In this document: one piece after another, positions 11,725 through 23,563 of the stretch
How the letters are laid out: every line of letters begins with the position of its first letter
Position numbering within the stretch: position 1 is the stretch's first letter
NCBI GenBank assembly: GCA_037501455.1
Contig: CM074858.1
Span: 94,400,501 to 94,464,500, forward strand
Direction of reading: 5' to 3'
Length of the DNA: 64,000 bases
DNA from: Lantana camara
Lineage: Eukaryota; Streptophyta; Magnoliopsida; Lamiales; Verbenaceae
The notes under the pieces: generated by a model
Database searches by the model: none
What the model was told of the DNA's origin: nothing
Seen by the model: the letters and a program-made list of their open reading frames with translations, nothing else
Made by a program: the position numbers and the translations under genes

Positions 11725-13005
11725 ATGTCCACCACAGCCCTTGTCACCGCCTCAACCCCAAACACCACCCTTTCCGCTACCCATAGCTTCAGTATCAAAT
11801 TGAATAGCAAAAATTATCTAGCTTGGAAGACGCAATTCCTTCCACTTCTTAATTACCAAAGCCTGAATGGTTTTGTTGATGGTATCGGTAAATCACCACC
11901 CGCAACTATTCCGGATCCGATAGATCCGACGTCTCAGATTGCCAATTCGGCATATGCGAACTGGTACAAAAAGGACCATATGCTTCATTCTTGGTTACTA
12001 TCATCCATCTCTGAAGAAGTTTTTCCCTATGTTATTGGGCTCTCCTCATCCCATGAAGTCTGGAAGGCTCTCGCCAATGCCTTCGGTTCGGTCTCCCAAA
12101 ATCGCCAACTTCAATTACACATTGAACTTCAAGAACTCAAACGCAATGATATGACGATGTCACAGTTCCTTCAGCGAACGAAAGCCTTGTCCGATGAATT
12201 GTCTGCTGTTGGGTGCCCCCTATCTGCGGCCGAATTCAATGCTATCATCTACCGGAACATTGGTTCCGAATACCACAACATCATTATTGCGCTGAACCTG
12301 AGATCTGAACCAGTCTCGTTTCATGAACTGCACGGTCAACTGGTGGCACATGAAATTCTCCTTCGAGGGTCTCTGGCTGTTCCAATCGCCAATGCCTCTC
12401 ATGTGCCGACATCTAGGCCACATTCTGCTCGTGGCACCTCAACCCCTACCGCCTTCACTACTGGAACCAACCGGCGCCCCAGTCCTGGTCCCAGTAATCA
12501 TTATCCTGGTGGACGTTCCAGACCTCGAGGTCCATGTCCGATCTGTGGTTGGAGGAATCATTCTACTTCCACTTGTCGCAATAGGTACCAGCCACCGGCA
12601 CCTGGCTTCCGACCCTCGTTCCCTGCTCAGGCCAATCATACCTACTTTGGCCATGGACTTGCCCCTGACTTTGTCCCAACACACCAGCTCCAGCAGTCAT
12701 ACCATCCCTCGTACCAGGGGCCGTACCAGCACCAGTTCCAGCAGTGGTACCCTGATACAGCTACAAATTTTCATGCCACACCTGATCTCAATTCACTAGG
12801 CAATTCGACCCCTTATCGTGGTACTGATCAACTTCATGTTGGTTATGGTCAAGGGCTGCCTATTACACATACAGGTAAAGCTGGTATTTCTTCATCTAAA
12901 GGAGTCCTCTCTTTAAATAACACACTACAGGTGCCATCTCTCACCAAGAGTTTATTATCTATTCAAAAATTTACCTCTGATAATGGTGTGTTCTTTGAAT
13001 TTTGA
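11725..13005 (+). pseudogene. Copia gag and protease start
   Basis: From ATG 11725 the frame encodes a UBN2-type Gag (KLNSKNYLAWKTQFLPLL; HMLHSWLLSSI). A CCHC zinc knuckle CPICGWRNHSTSTC follows, then a protease-like stretch WYPDTATNFH, where an intact enzyme has D-S/T-G-A. Gag packages the RNA; the protease would cut the polyprotein. The frame ends at TGA 13003-13005, with a second stop TAG at 13030-13032 before integrase in the same frame, so these are nonsense mutations in a single gag-pol ORF. Confidence 0.9.
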
Positions 13006-13032
13006 CTTACTCATTTTCTCCTTAAGGGCTAG

Positions 13033-15349
13033 GTAACCAAGACGGTGTTGCTCCGGGGCCCTAGTGAGCAGGGAGTGTACGTGGTGTCCCCATCGAATAA
13101 ACAAGCCTTGGCTGCTGAAGTGCCCAGCATGAATGATTGGCATGCCCGGCTGGGTCACCCAAATTCCCGAGTATTGAGATCTGTTGTTCGAAATTCCGAA
13201 CTTGAGTCCTCTAGCCACAGTTTAGAACCATGTTCCTCTTGTGTACTTGGTAAAATGAGTCGAATTCCTTTAGCTTTTGTTGAACACAAGAGCATTGCTC
13301 CTTTTGATATCATTTACTCAGATGTTTGGGGACCAGCCCCTATTGCCTCTAATAATGGTTTTCATTATATGTTGCTCTTCATTGATGACTTTACCTGTGA
13401 CACTTGGATTTATTTTCTGAAAAATAAAAGTGAAGTGTACTATCTATTCCTAAACTTTGAGCAACTGGTAAATCGTCAGTTCCAGGGAAAAATAAAAGCT
13501 TTTCACTCAGATTGGGGAGGGGAATACCAGAAACTAAACAAATATTTTCAATCCATGGGAATTGTCCATCGCATAGCCTGCCCTTACACCCATGAACATA
13601 ATGGTGTTGCAGCACGCAAAATAAGACATGTTGTTGATACCGGCCTAACACTTCTTGCTCATGCCAAAATGCCACTCAAATATTGGAGTTTTGCCTTTAA
13701 AACGGGAGTCTCACCAATCAACTCACTCCCCTCACATGTTCTTCGGAATGTTTCCCCTCACCAAAAACTCTTGGGCTCGTCTCCTCCGTACCTAGACTTT
13801 AAACCCTTTGGTTGTGCTGTCTTCCCTCTATTACGTCCGTACAACCAACATAAGTTTGATTTTAGAACCAAACCTTGTGTGTATTTGGGGAAGAGTCCAA
13901 CTCACTCAGCTGCTAGGTGTCTGGAACCAGAGTCTAATCGCATCTTTCTTGCTCGTCATGTCAAATTCTTTGAAGGCAGGTTTCCCTTCATGGATGCTCC
14001 GACACCGGAGACCTCCATGCCACCTCCATCACCATGGTTGTACACACACACCACTCTCCCTGATCTCACTCGGCCGAGCACATTGTCAGGTATGACTACT
14101 TCCTCCTCTACATCCTCTCCTCTAGGTACCAGTGCTTATCCAACCCCTACCACAAATAACACATCCTCCGGCGGTTCCAACAGTACCAGACATACTAACC
14201 CACAACAACCTGATAATTTCAACCTTGTTGTTGATCTATCTTACTACCCCAACCTCACCACAAACAAACAACAACCTACTGCCACCCGTACTCACCCTAT
14301 GGACCTACGCCGCTCTACCCTCTCTCGCCGTGAAGCTCATGCTGCTTCCACGAGCACAAACTATCTTCTCCATGAACCTAACACATTCAAACAGGCCTAT
14401 CCTCTCCTTCAATGGCGGCAGGCTATGCAAGCTGAGTATGATGCTCTTATTTCCAATAAAACTTGGTCACTGGTACCTCGCCCTGGTACTAAAAATGTTG
14501 TTGGGTGCCAATGGTTATTTTGTATCAAAAGACATTCGGATGGGACTATTGATCGATACAAAGCCCGTCTAGTGGAGAAGGGGTTTTCTCAAGAATCTGA
14601 CATTGACTATCATGAAACATTCAGTCCGGTGGTTAAAATAACCACTATACGGACGGTTCTCTCCCTGTCCGTCTCTCACTCTTGGCCTACTCGACAACTG
14701 GATATTTCCAATGCCTTCCTGCATGGTTTTCTGGACATTGATATCTTTATGGAACAACCACAGGGGTTCATTCACCCAGATTATCCCGATCATGTTTGCA
14801 AACTTCGAAAATCCCTCTATGGTCTTAAGCAAGCTCCCCGGGCTTAGTTCCAGCGTCTCTCAGCCTTCCTTCTGCAACTCAGATTCATCTCCTCTAAGGC
14901 TGATCACTCACTTTTCATACTTCGGCAAGGCACAATGGTTCTTTATATATTGGTTTATGTTGATGATATCATTGTCACAGGCTCCAGTGAAGTGAAGTTG
15001 GACTGGTTTTTATCTGCACTTTTCCGGTTCGTGATCTTGGCTCCCTCTCATACTTCTTAGGGATTGAGACCATTCATACCTCAACCGGAATGCTCCTATC
15101 CCAAAAAAAGTATATGATTGATCTTTTGTACCAGTTTGGTCTGGCTGATTCCAAGCCATGTACCACCCCAATGGTGACGAGCCCCACTTTATCTAAATCC
15201 TTGGGGCAACCACTTGGGCAACCCCAACAGTACCGCCGATTATTAGGGGCATTGCAGTATGTCACTCTTACTCGACCGGATATTGCATTCTCGGTCAACA
15301 GACTCTCTCAATTTATGCATAATCCTACCGATGAACATTGGAAAGCTGC
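13033..15349 (+). pseudogene. Copia integrase and reverse transcriptase
   Basis: The GAG-pre-integrase domain (WHARLGHPN) is followed by the integrase core, with aspartates in YSDVWGP and HSDWGGEY. The usual catalytic Glu of NGVAERK is Ala here (NGVAARK). RT motifs follow: [33 protein letters not shown] and YILVYVDDIIVTG. A TAG at 14845-14847 follows QAPRA, and a frameshift near 15030 precedes LLYQFGLADSKPC and TRPDIAFSVNRLSQFMHNPT. The reading frame is then broken by the CACTA insertion at 15353. Confidence 0.92.
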
Positions 15350-15369
15350 CAACACTACCAGAAAAATGC

Positions 15370-15600
15370 TCTATAGCAACGGATTTAGCAACGAAAATTT
15401 TCCATTGCTATAATCCTCGTGGCTAATCTGTAGCAACGGATTTAGCAACGGATTATTAGCAACGGATATTAGCAACGAATTACTACCCACGGAAATTAGC
15501 AACGATTTTAGCAACAGATTTAGCAACGGATTTTCCGTTGCAAACCAACCAATAATTAATTAATTTTCTGCCTTTTTGCAACGGAATTTCCGTTGCAAAA
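15370..15600. repeat. CACTA left subterminal repeat array
   Basis: Repeated TAGCAACGGATTTAGCAACG-like units and their inverse (CCGTTGC) fill this stretch. In CACTA elements such motifs are bound by the transposase-associated protein. Confidence 0.85.
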
Positions 15601-15635
15601 ACTAATAATTCAAATTAATAAATTAAAAATTCATT

Positions 15636-15800
15636 TGTTGGGCCCGGACCACCCCACCTAAAGGAGCCGAGCCCCAACCGAGCCCCACGTGAGCCAACAC
15701 ATTAATTCCACATATTCGCGTTGAGTAGGAATTGAACCCTGGACCTCATGTGAAGAAGGTTGAACCCCAAACCAGCTGGGCTAACTCCATTGTTGTTATT
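15636..15800 (-). repeat. tRNA-derived SINE-like unit
   Basis: On the minus strand TTAGCCCAGCTGG (A-box-like, about 15773-15785) is followed by GGTTCAATTCC (B-box-like, about 15728-15738) at tRNA-like spacing. An unrelated GC-rich body follows and then AT-rich sequence near 15630. This looks like a SINE carried by the CACTA element. It is not a functional tRNA: the cloverleaf arms are not complete. Confidence 0.55.
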
Positions 15801-16001
15801 GTTATGTAATATTTTATATTTAACCACTATCAAATATTCATATACTAATTTAAATAATTAAATACTTGTTATCATATATTTTAAATAAAAATATTTTTAA
15901 ATATATAATTATTTATATTATAATACGTATTCCGTTAAAAATTTAAATATTTATTAATTAACTACATATCTCAAGTTTTAGTTATGAGATAAAAATATAA
16001 T

Positions 16002-17000
<999 letters not shown>

Positions 17001-17409
17001 GTGTTTCGCAACCGTTAGATGTTAAATTAAGAAGTTTTCTTTCAATATAATGAATTTATAATAAAATTTGTAGAATTAAATCTAAATATTAAGAATTATT
17101 ATTTAATATTTAAGATATAAGATATATATGTCTATATATTATATATATAGATATATAATATTTAATACATATATATATATTATAAATATTTTATATTTAT
17201 ACATAATATACGTATGTATATAAGATTATATGTATTATAAATTATATAATATTATATAATATATATACGATATATATAATATCAATATATTAAATATTAT
17301 ATAATATAATAATAATAATATATAATATATAATATGTATTTTATACATGTATATATTATATAATAAATTATTAATTTTTTAATTATAAATATTTTATTAA
17401 TTTTTTTAA

Positions 17410-18175
17410 TCATATGTTTATAGCAACGAATTTTCCTTTGCTAATCTTTTTTATATTTATTTATTATTATTTCTTTTTTATTCTTCCTTATAGCAACGAA
17501 AAATCCGTTGCTAAATAGCAACGGAAAATATTTTAAATATTTGTTTATTTTTATTTCTTTTTTTTCTTCCATATAGCAACGAAAAATCCGTTGCTAATTA
17601 ATATTTTTTATATTTATTTATTTTTATTTCTTTTTTTTTCTTTCATATAGCAACGAAAAATCCGTTGCTAAATTAGCAACGGATTTTTCGTTGATAATAT
17701 TTTAAATATTTGTTTATTTTTATTTCTTTTTTTTTCTTCCATATAGCAACGAAAAATCCGTTGCTTCGTTGCTAATATTTTTTATATTTATTTATTTATA
17801 TTTCTTTTTTTTTTCTTTCATATAGCAACGAAAAATCCGTTGCTAAATAGCAACGGATTTTCCGTTGCTAATATTTTAAATATTTGTTCATTTTTATTTC
17901 TTTTTTTTATATTATTTTTTATTAGGTTTTTATTTTAATAGCAACGGAATTTCCGTCGCTATATATACCAATTTATTTATTTTTTGTATTATTTAATTTT
18001 AGCAACGAAAAATCCATTGCTATTTTTTTTTTCATATATATATATAACAACGGATTTAGCAACAAAAATTTCGTTGCTAAAGCATTTTGCCACGAATTTT
18101 TTTTTCGTTGCTATATCCGTTGCTAAATAGCAACGAATAATTTCCGTTGCTAAATTTCCGTTGCTATATGACAGA
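17410..18175. repeat. CACTA right subterminal repeat array
   Basis: Many copies of TAGCAACGAAAAATCCGTTG, often as back-to-back inverted pairs, are separated by T-rich spacers (TATTTATTTTTATTTC), down to the CACTA end at 18187. Confidence 0.9.
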
Positions 18176-18190
18176 TTTCTAGTAGTGCAA

Positions 18191-18716
18191 ACGCCTCATG
18201 CTGTATCTTAAAGGGACGCCCAACCTTGGCTTACTCATTACTCGCACCAACGATCACACACTACAGGTTTTCTCAAACAGTGATTGGGGCGGATGCCCTG
18301 ATGATCGACGGTCAACTGGGGGTTATGCTGTCTATCTTGGTACCAATCTGGTATCTTGGCAATCGAAGAAACAACCCACTATTGCCCGTTCTTCGATTGA
18401 AAGTGAATATAAGGCGTTAGCTAATGCTGCTGCTGAGGTTTTGTGGATCCAGGCACTTCTCAAGGACCTTGGTTTTCCGGTATCCAATCCATCGGTGTTA
18501 TGGTGTGATAATATAGGTGCCATATATTTGAGTTCCAGCCCGGTATTTCGTGCTCGTACCAAACACATCGAGCTGGACTACCACTTTGTTCGTGAGCAAG
18601 TGGCCCGTGGCACCCTTCAAATTCGTTTCATATCTATCGATGATCAGTTGGCTGACATCCTCACCAAACCTCTTGGTCAACGTCTACATGAGTTCCATCG
18701 AGCTAAGCTTTGACTC
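18191..18716 (+). pseudogene. Copia RNase H (3' end of pol)
   Basis: LYLKGTPNLGLLI, SDWGGCPDDRRSTGGYAVYL, SIESEYKALANAAAEVLWIQ and IELDYHFVREQV are the RNase H motifs that end copia pol. LADILTKPL follows, then a stop (18711-18713). This part is open; its separation from RT is due to the CACTA element. Confidence 0.93.
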
Positions 18717-18738
18717 ACGTCACCCCCGTCTTCAGCTT

Positions 18739-18746
18739 GCGGGGGG
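18739..18746 (+). promoter_or_regulatory. Copia polypurine tract
   Basis: GCGGGGGG lies directly before the 3' LTR, the plus-strand priming site. Confidence 0.8.
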
Positions 18747-18957
18747 TGTTAAAGGATAAGATCACCTAACTAAGGAAGGATTCTTGATTGCCTCAAATCA
18801 CTCTTGTAATCTTTTCCTTCCTTATTCTTTTCCCTGTATTTAGCCTTTTGCCTCTCTTGTATTTTGTAGCCCTAGTCAGTATATATTTGGTGTTGTATCT
18901 TGTACTTTGTAAGATCAATGAATACAAAGAATTCTTGGCTCCATACGTGACTTTATA
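18747..18957 (+). repeat. Copia 3' LTR
   Basis: It begins TGTTAAAGGATAAG and ends CTTTATA. GTCAC follows. Confidence 0.95.
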
Positions 18958-18962
18958 GTCAC

Positions 18963-19259
18963 AATAAGAATACGATGAAAGTCATCGTCGAGACCAAAAC
19001 AGAAGAATATCAGTCATATAGTTCAAAGATGATTAATAATGCTGTTCCTGATCAAGATGTACTGCCTGTTGGAAATGTCGAGGACCCTGCTTGTTACTTT
19101 CCACCATTAATTCCTACCGATCATGAAGAACAATTTTACTATGATCAATACTCTGCAGCTGCTGAATTCCAAGGAAATAATTGTTTTTTATCTTCTGGCT
19201 CTGAAGGGTACTATCATCCGCTGGAGGAGGATGACGGATCTTATGTCGTACTTTTGTGA
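18963..19259 (+). CDS. MYB exon 3, 3' part (C-terminal region)
   Basis: It follows directly after the second GTCAC (18958-18962) and is in frame with the 5' part. It has 98 codons rich in acidic residues (EDDGSYVVLL at the end), as in MYB activation or regulatory tails, and stops at TGA 19257-19259. The frame contains no stop, so it decayed little after the insertion or the insertion is young. A separate short ORF from the ATG at 18975 is possible but unsupported. Confidence 0.85.
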   Translation, partial: NKNTMKVIVETKTEEYQSYSSKMINNAVPDQDVLPVGNVEDPACYFPPLIPTDHEEQFYYDQYSAAAEFQGNNCFLSSGSEGYYHPLEEDDGSYVVLL

Positions 19260-19344
19260 TATTATTGATAAATATTATAATGTTTTCCGACTGAGTTGGA
19301 GTTTTGCTGTACTGTCCAGTGTGTAATATATATATATATATATA

Positions 19345-19585
19345 TGTGACTTGAAAGGTGTGCATGGGGATAGAGTAAAGAACACTTTTAATCAGCTGCA
19401 AACGACCTCCGTGCGACAAGTGACAGGTTTCCCAACCTTGTAATCTCGAACGGATTTTGACTAAGATATCATCAAAGAGAGAAATTCTCTTTCGACCACG
19501 ATAGAGGGGGCTCCCAAATAAATAATCGGCAGTTTTTCTCTCGAATAACCCATTAATTCTTTAACCTGATCGGCTGCACTATCCA
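19345..19585 (-). pseudogene. LINE reverse transcriptase segment, inverted
   Basis: The minus strand encodes GYSREKLPIIYLGAPLYRGR, then ISLFDDILVKIRSRLQGWET and SHGGRLQLIKSVLYSIPMHT. This is the stretch between the RT palm and zf-RVT domains of plant LINEs. The sequence immediately to the right continues the same LINE on the plus strand, as expected for a 5' inversion made during target-primed reverse transcription. Confidence 0.8.
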
Positions 19586-21153
19586 TTTGGGCTTGGTGTT
19601 CGAGACATCGAAGACATGATAGAATCCTTCTCGTATAAATTGTGGTGGCGTATGAGAACCGTAGATACGATATGGACCAGCTACATTAAAAGCCGGTATT
19701 GCAGAGACACCCACCCCTTAGCTGCTAAAATCTCACAATCAAATTCTCATACTTGGCGGCGGCTTTGTGGAGCTAGAGAACGAGCAGACAAACAAATATT
19801 CTGGTCTATTGGAAAGGGGAATATAGATTTTTGGCACGACTGTTGGCTCGATGGAGAGTTGGACACGGCGAGATACCAAACGGAGCCAAGAAGGGAAAAG
19901 ATTAACGAGTTCTAGACAAATGATGCTTGGAACTCAGAAAGACTAGAGGCCACGGTGGGACCTGATATAGCCATGAAAATGGGCAGTGTTCCTTTTGATA
20001 CAGAGATGGAAGACATACCTCTTTGGAGTGGAGATGTTAGTGGCGTTTTCAACATCAAATCGGCCTGGCACTGTTTGCGGAAAAGTCGACCGAAATCCAA
20101 TTTTCTAAAGCACATTTGGAGTGCTGATCTTACCCCCACGATTATGATATTCCTCTGGCGTTTAGTGCACGATTGGTTACCCGTCGATGAGAGACTTCAT
20201 CGTAAAGGTATGATCTTTCCCTCACGATGCCAATGCTGTGCACAACTTAATTGAAACGGTGGATCATCTTTTCACTACTAGTGAGAAGGCGACCATGGTC
20301 TGGGAGTACTTTGCGCAGATCTTTCAAGTTAATCTTACGAATATTACCTCACCTGTCGCGACTCTACAAGCATGGTTTTCTTCGTCGAGGTTTGGAAGTA
20401 AAAATCACATTCGGCGTGTGGTACCGGGTCTAGTGCTTTGGTACATCTGGACGGAGAGAAATAGGGCGAAACATTCGGGAAAACGCTTCTCGCATCTCAA
20501 TATTATCCGGCAAGTGAAAGGACATCTTTACCGACTGAGTCTAACCCGGCGTATGAAAAGAAGCTCGTGGAAGGGTGATATTCGTTTGGCAAAAAAATTT
20601 GGCATTACCCTCAAATGCCCTAAAGAATCTGGCCATATAATCGTGAGATGGATCAGACCGAATTTTGGAACCTTTAAGCTTAACACGGATGGCGCGTCTC
20701 GAGGAAATCCGGGGCCTGCTGGTGTGGGGGGGAGTTATCCGAGACCATAACGGGGAAGTGATTGGGGCGTTTAGCAATGGAATCGGAGAGGATACCAACA
20801 CGGTTGCTGAGATTAAGGCTCTGGTAGCTGGGATAAAAATGGCTGCAGCCATGGCGTGCCCAAGACTTTGGATTGAAATGGACGCCACTGTCGTGATGTA
20901 TATCATAAAGCGCCGACGGTCAGGGAACACCGCGGTTCAACATGAGCTTGTGGAGCTCAATCATGCAGCTAAAGGGATGGGAATTTTGATCACACACATT
21001 TACAGAGAAGGAAACCGGCTTGCGGACCGTTTAGCTACGATTGGGGCCGACCGGCAGATTCTCTGGAGCTTTCCGGAGGAACCAATGTTAGCTGAAGTGA
21101 AAGGTTTGATTGTGTTGGATAGATGGGGTCTTCCCAATATTAGAGTTAAATAA
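19586..21153 (+). pseudogene. LINE zf-RVT and RNase H 3' part
   Basis: It opens with FGLGVRDIEDMIESFSYKLW, continues through a zf-RVT-like region (IWSADLTPTIMIFLWRLVHD) and ends with RNase H (KLNTDGASRGNPGPAGVGG; VAEIKALVAGIK; YREGNRLADRLATIGADR). In-frame stops and shifts occur at about 19913, 20250 and 20735. This is the C-terminal end of a plant non-LTR retrotransposon ORF2, 5'-truncated. It lies 85 bases after the MYB stop codon, in the same direction. Confidence 0.88.
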
Positions 21154-21830
21154 TGCAGGTAATTATCATGAAATGTAATTGTATTATATTGTTGCTGCAA
21201 TATCAGAAGATTTTAACCCCTGTTTCTCAAGTTGATGTCTTAATTCAGGGTATTAAACAAGGGAGGCAGATTTCTGTGAGAAAGTACATGGATATGACGA
21301 CTGTAAGTAGTGAAGATCTTGATACCTCTTTTACTCTTTATTTGATTTTTGATGACATTTGTTTATGGAGAAGGTACAGTAACCTTGATTGGGCTTTGGC
21401 CGAGATTAACTCTTCTTGTAGGGTGAATGCGTGGACGTTGAAGATACACACTAACCCACCCCACTGTCCACCCGCTGGGCAAGTCTGCAACTTAGTTTTT
21501 GACGGTAACTTTGTGCAAATTGTCCGACAACAACCAAACCACAAACCAAGCTCTGAGGACGCGAGTGACGTGACAGCGATTTCTTGCCGCTGTATGGAAA
21601 TCACATTGATGACCACTAATCCGGAGGTTTCACTTCGCAAGAAGAGCGGTTGCTACCACATTGATGAATGGCCGTATCTGGCTGCTAGTAATTGGCATAG
21701 TTGGTGTATTTTGTATGGTGCCCCCCACTTCAATGTTCTTAACTTTCGTGGGCATCCTTGCATGAACAGTTTAGTTGATCCTTGGATCACGCATCATTGT
21801 ACTCTGTCGGTTTTGGTTGTTTATATATGA
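21153..21830 (+). CDS. Unrecognised 225-residue ORF after the LINE
   Basis: This open frame begins right at the end of the LINE RNase H and runs 225 codons, long for a 3' untranslated region of this base composition. I recognise no domain. It is fairly rich in Cys and Trp (CRCMEITLMTTN; YHIDEWPYLAASNWHSWCIL). It may be a chance ORF in the LINE 3' region, a transduced host fragment or an uncharacterised LINE extension. The stop is followed by GAGGGGGAGGCCTCG and a TA-repeat tail. Confidence 0.35.
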   Translation: MQVIIMKCNCIILLLQYQKILTPVSQVDVLIQGIKQGRQISVRKYMDMTTVSSEDLDTSFTLYLIFDDICLWRRYSNLDWALAEINSSCRVNAWTLKIHTNPPHCPPAGQVCNLVFDGNFVQIVRQQPNHKPSSEDASDVTAISCRCMEITLMTTNPEVSLRKKSGCYHIDEWPYLAASNWHSWCILYGAPHFNVLNFRGHPCMNSLVDPWITHHCTLSVLVVYI

Positions 21831-21904
21831 GGGGGAGGCCTCGTTAAAAACTCCACGGTGCTTTGCCGGTTTTACCTAAATATATATATATATATATATA
21901 TATG

Positions 21905-22125
21905 ATTATATTACATGCATGTAGCTTGAGTTTGTGTGAGTTTTATACTGAGAAATGTTACAAAAAAAATGGGATTGATTTTGTTTCGGATTGGAGTAAT
22001 TTGCATATATATGATTATGTAATATAAATTTCATGCATGTAGCTTGAGTTTGTGTGAGTTTTATACTGAGAAATGTTACAAAAAAAATGGGATGGATTTT
22101 GTTTCGGATTGGAGTAATTTGCAAG
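21905..22125. repeat. Tandem duplication of about 110 bp
   Basis: CATGCATGTAGCTTGAGTTT, continuing to GGATTGGAGTAATTTGC, occurs at 21914-22003 and again at 22034-22123 with one or two changes. It lies just after the LINE tail. Confidence 0.85.
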
Positions 22126-23554
22126 GGGCTATGAAAGAAAGTTTTTTTACCAAAAATCCGACTCCGCCAAAATCCAACCATCAAAATGACTTATCATTTC
22201 AAAATATTTATCAATTAAATAACAAATATAAAATACTCTTTGGTCCATTATGTTGATTTGACTGAATTGAGTTTGAGTTAAGAGTTAATATCACACATTC
22301 TTGTGAAAAAATACATTGCCAGAAACAAGATTTAAACAGAAACATACATGCAATACATTGCCAGAAACAAGATTTCAACTAAAGAATTAGCCGTTTTTCC
22401 GTTCTTTTATCCAACCTCTTAATTAAAAAGTGTGAAACTAAGTAATCGAAATTGAAATACTTTTCAGTCTGTAATGCTCATCTTTAATTTGATGCTCAAA
22501 AATGAAAATATCAAATCTGGCTCAACATATCCGCTCACTTTTAGAAATCATTAGTTATTATAAAAAGAAATTAATAATTAGGTTTTTCCCCCCATTTTGG
22601 TGACTGAATTGAACAGGAAAGAAGTTTATGGAGATAGATTTGACATGGATGATTTGATCTGGCCTTAAAATTTCTACTGCCCCAAACTTTTGGAAGTTTG
22701 TATCCGTTAGCAATTCCCAGAAATCAAATTGCAGAAATTAGATGATGAGTTTTTGTTGTTTTTTTTTATCATCTCAGATAGAGTCTATTTGTAAAACTCA
22801 AGTTTTGGACGAATTAAAAATGTATTAATTATAATTGGAGTTATTCAATGTAAACAATCAAAATTCATTTTTTCAAACACCTTTTATATGCATCTTTTTT
22901 TATTCTCAATACTACTTCAATGCGTAATATAAAAAAACATATTTCCGACATAAAGTATTGGGCAAAATTAAGAATATAATTGTAACAGATAGAAATTGAA
23001 ATTATATTTCTTAAGAATTGACTAAAACTTCACTCATGTTCTAGATTAAAAAACAAAAAGTGTACAAACCAAATATTACGAGGCAGGAATACAATAGCAA
23101 AGACTCCCGAATGCAACATTTGTCTCAAAACAAGAGATTCAACTCTCTTATAATACACAAAATTTAAATTCTCATACCAGGAAAAAAAAAAAAAAAAAAA
23201 AAAAGGAAAATTTTAAGAATGCAAATTCTAACGGACAATAGTTAACGACTCAGCAATGCCATGGGCAGCCACAACAAGGGATAGATATATGTGCGGACCA
23301 GTTTAGAAGAGATAGATTAGAGCAGACATATGAGCAATAAAAGTAAAAAGATTGTTATAGTGGCAACAAATTACCACTCAAGGAGACCGTGAAGTGTGGT
23401 TCTTCTTTGTGCAGTTTTTTGTTCGGTCATCTCTGTGATATATCTAATTAGCACTCCGAATCCTGTGATTTGAAATGTTTCAAAGCGAACTCTGTGATTG
23501 TATTAAATTAGCACTCAAAAGCCTACAGTCATGATTGATGTCACGATCATATGG
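22126..23554. other. No gene seen
   Basis: AT-rich intergenic sequence with an A-run at about 23180-23204. No coding region or repeat boundaries were recognised. Confidence 0.6.
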
Positions 23555-23563
23555 TTAATTTAA

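Noticed and set aside
15725..15795. Functional tRNA gene
   Set aside because: Only A- and B-box-like words are present; the acceptor and anticodon stems do not pair convincingly.
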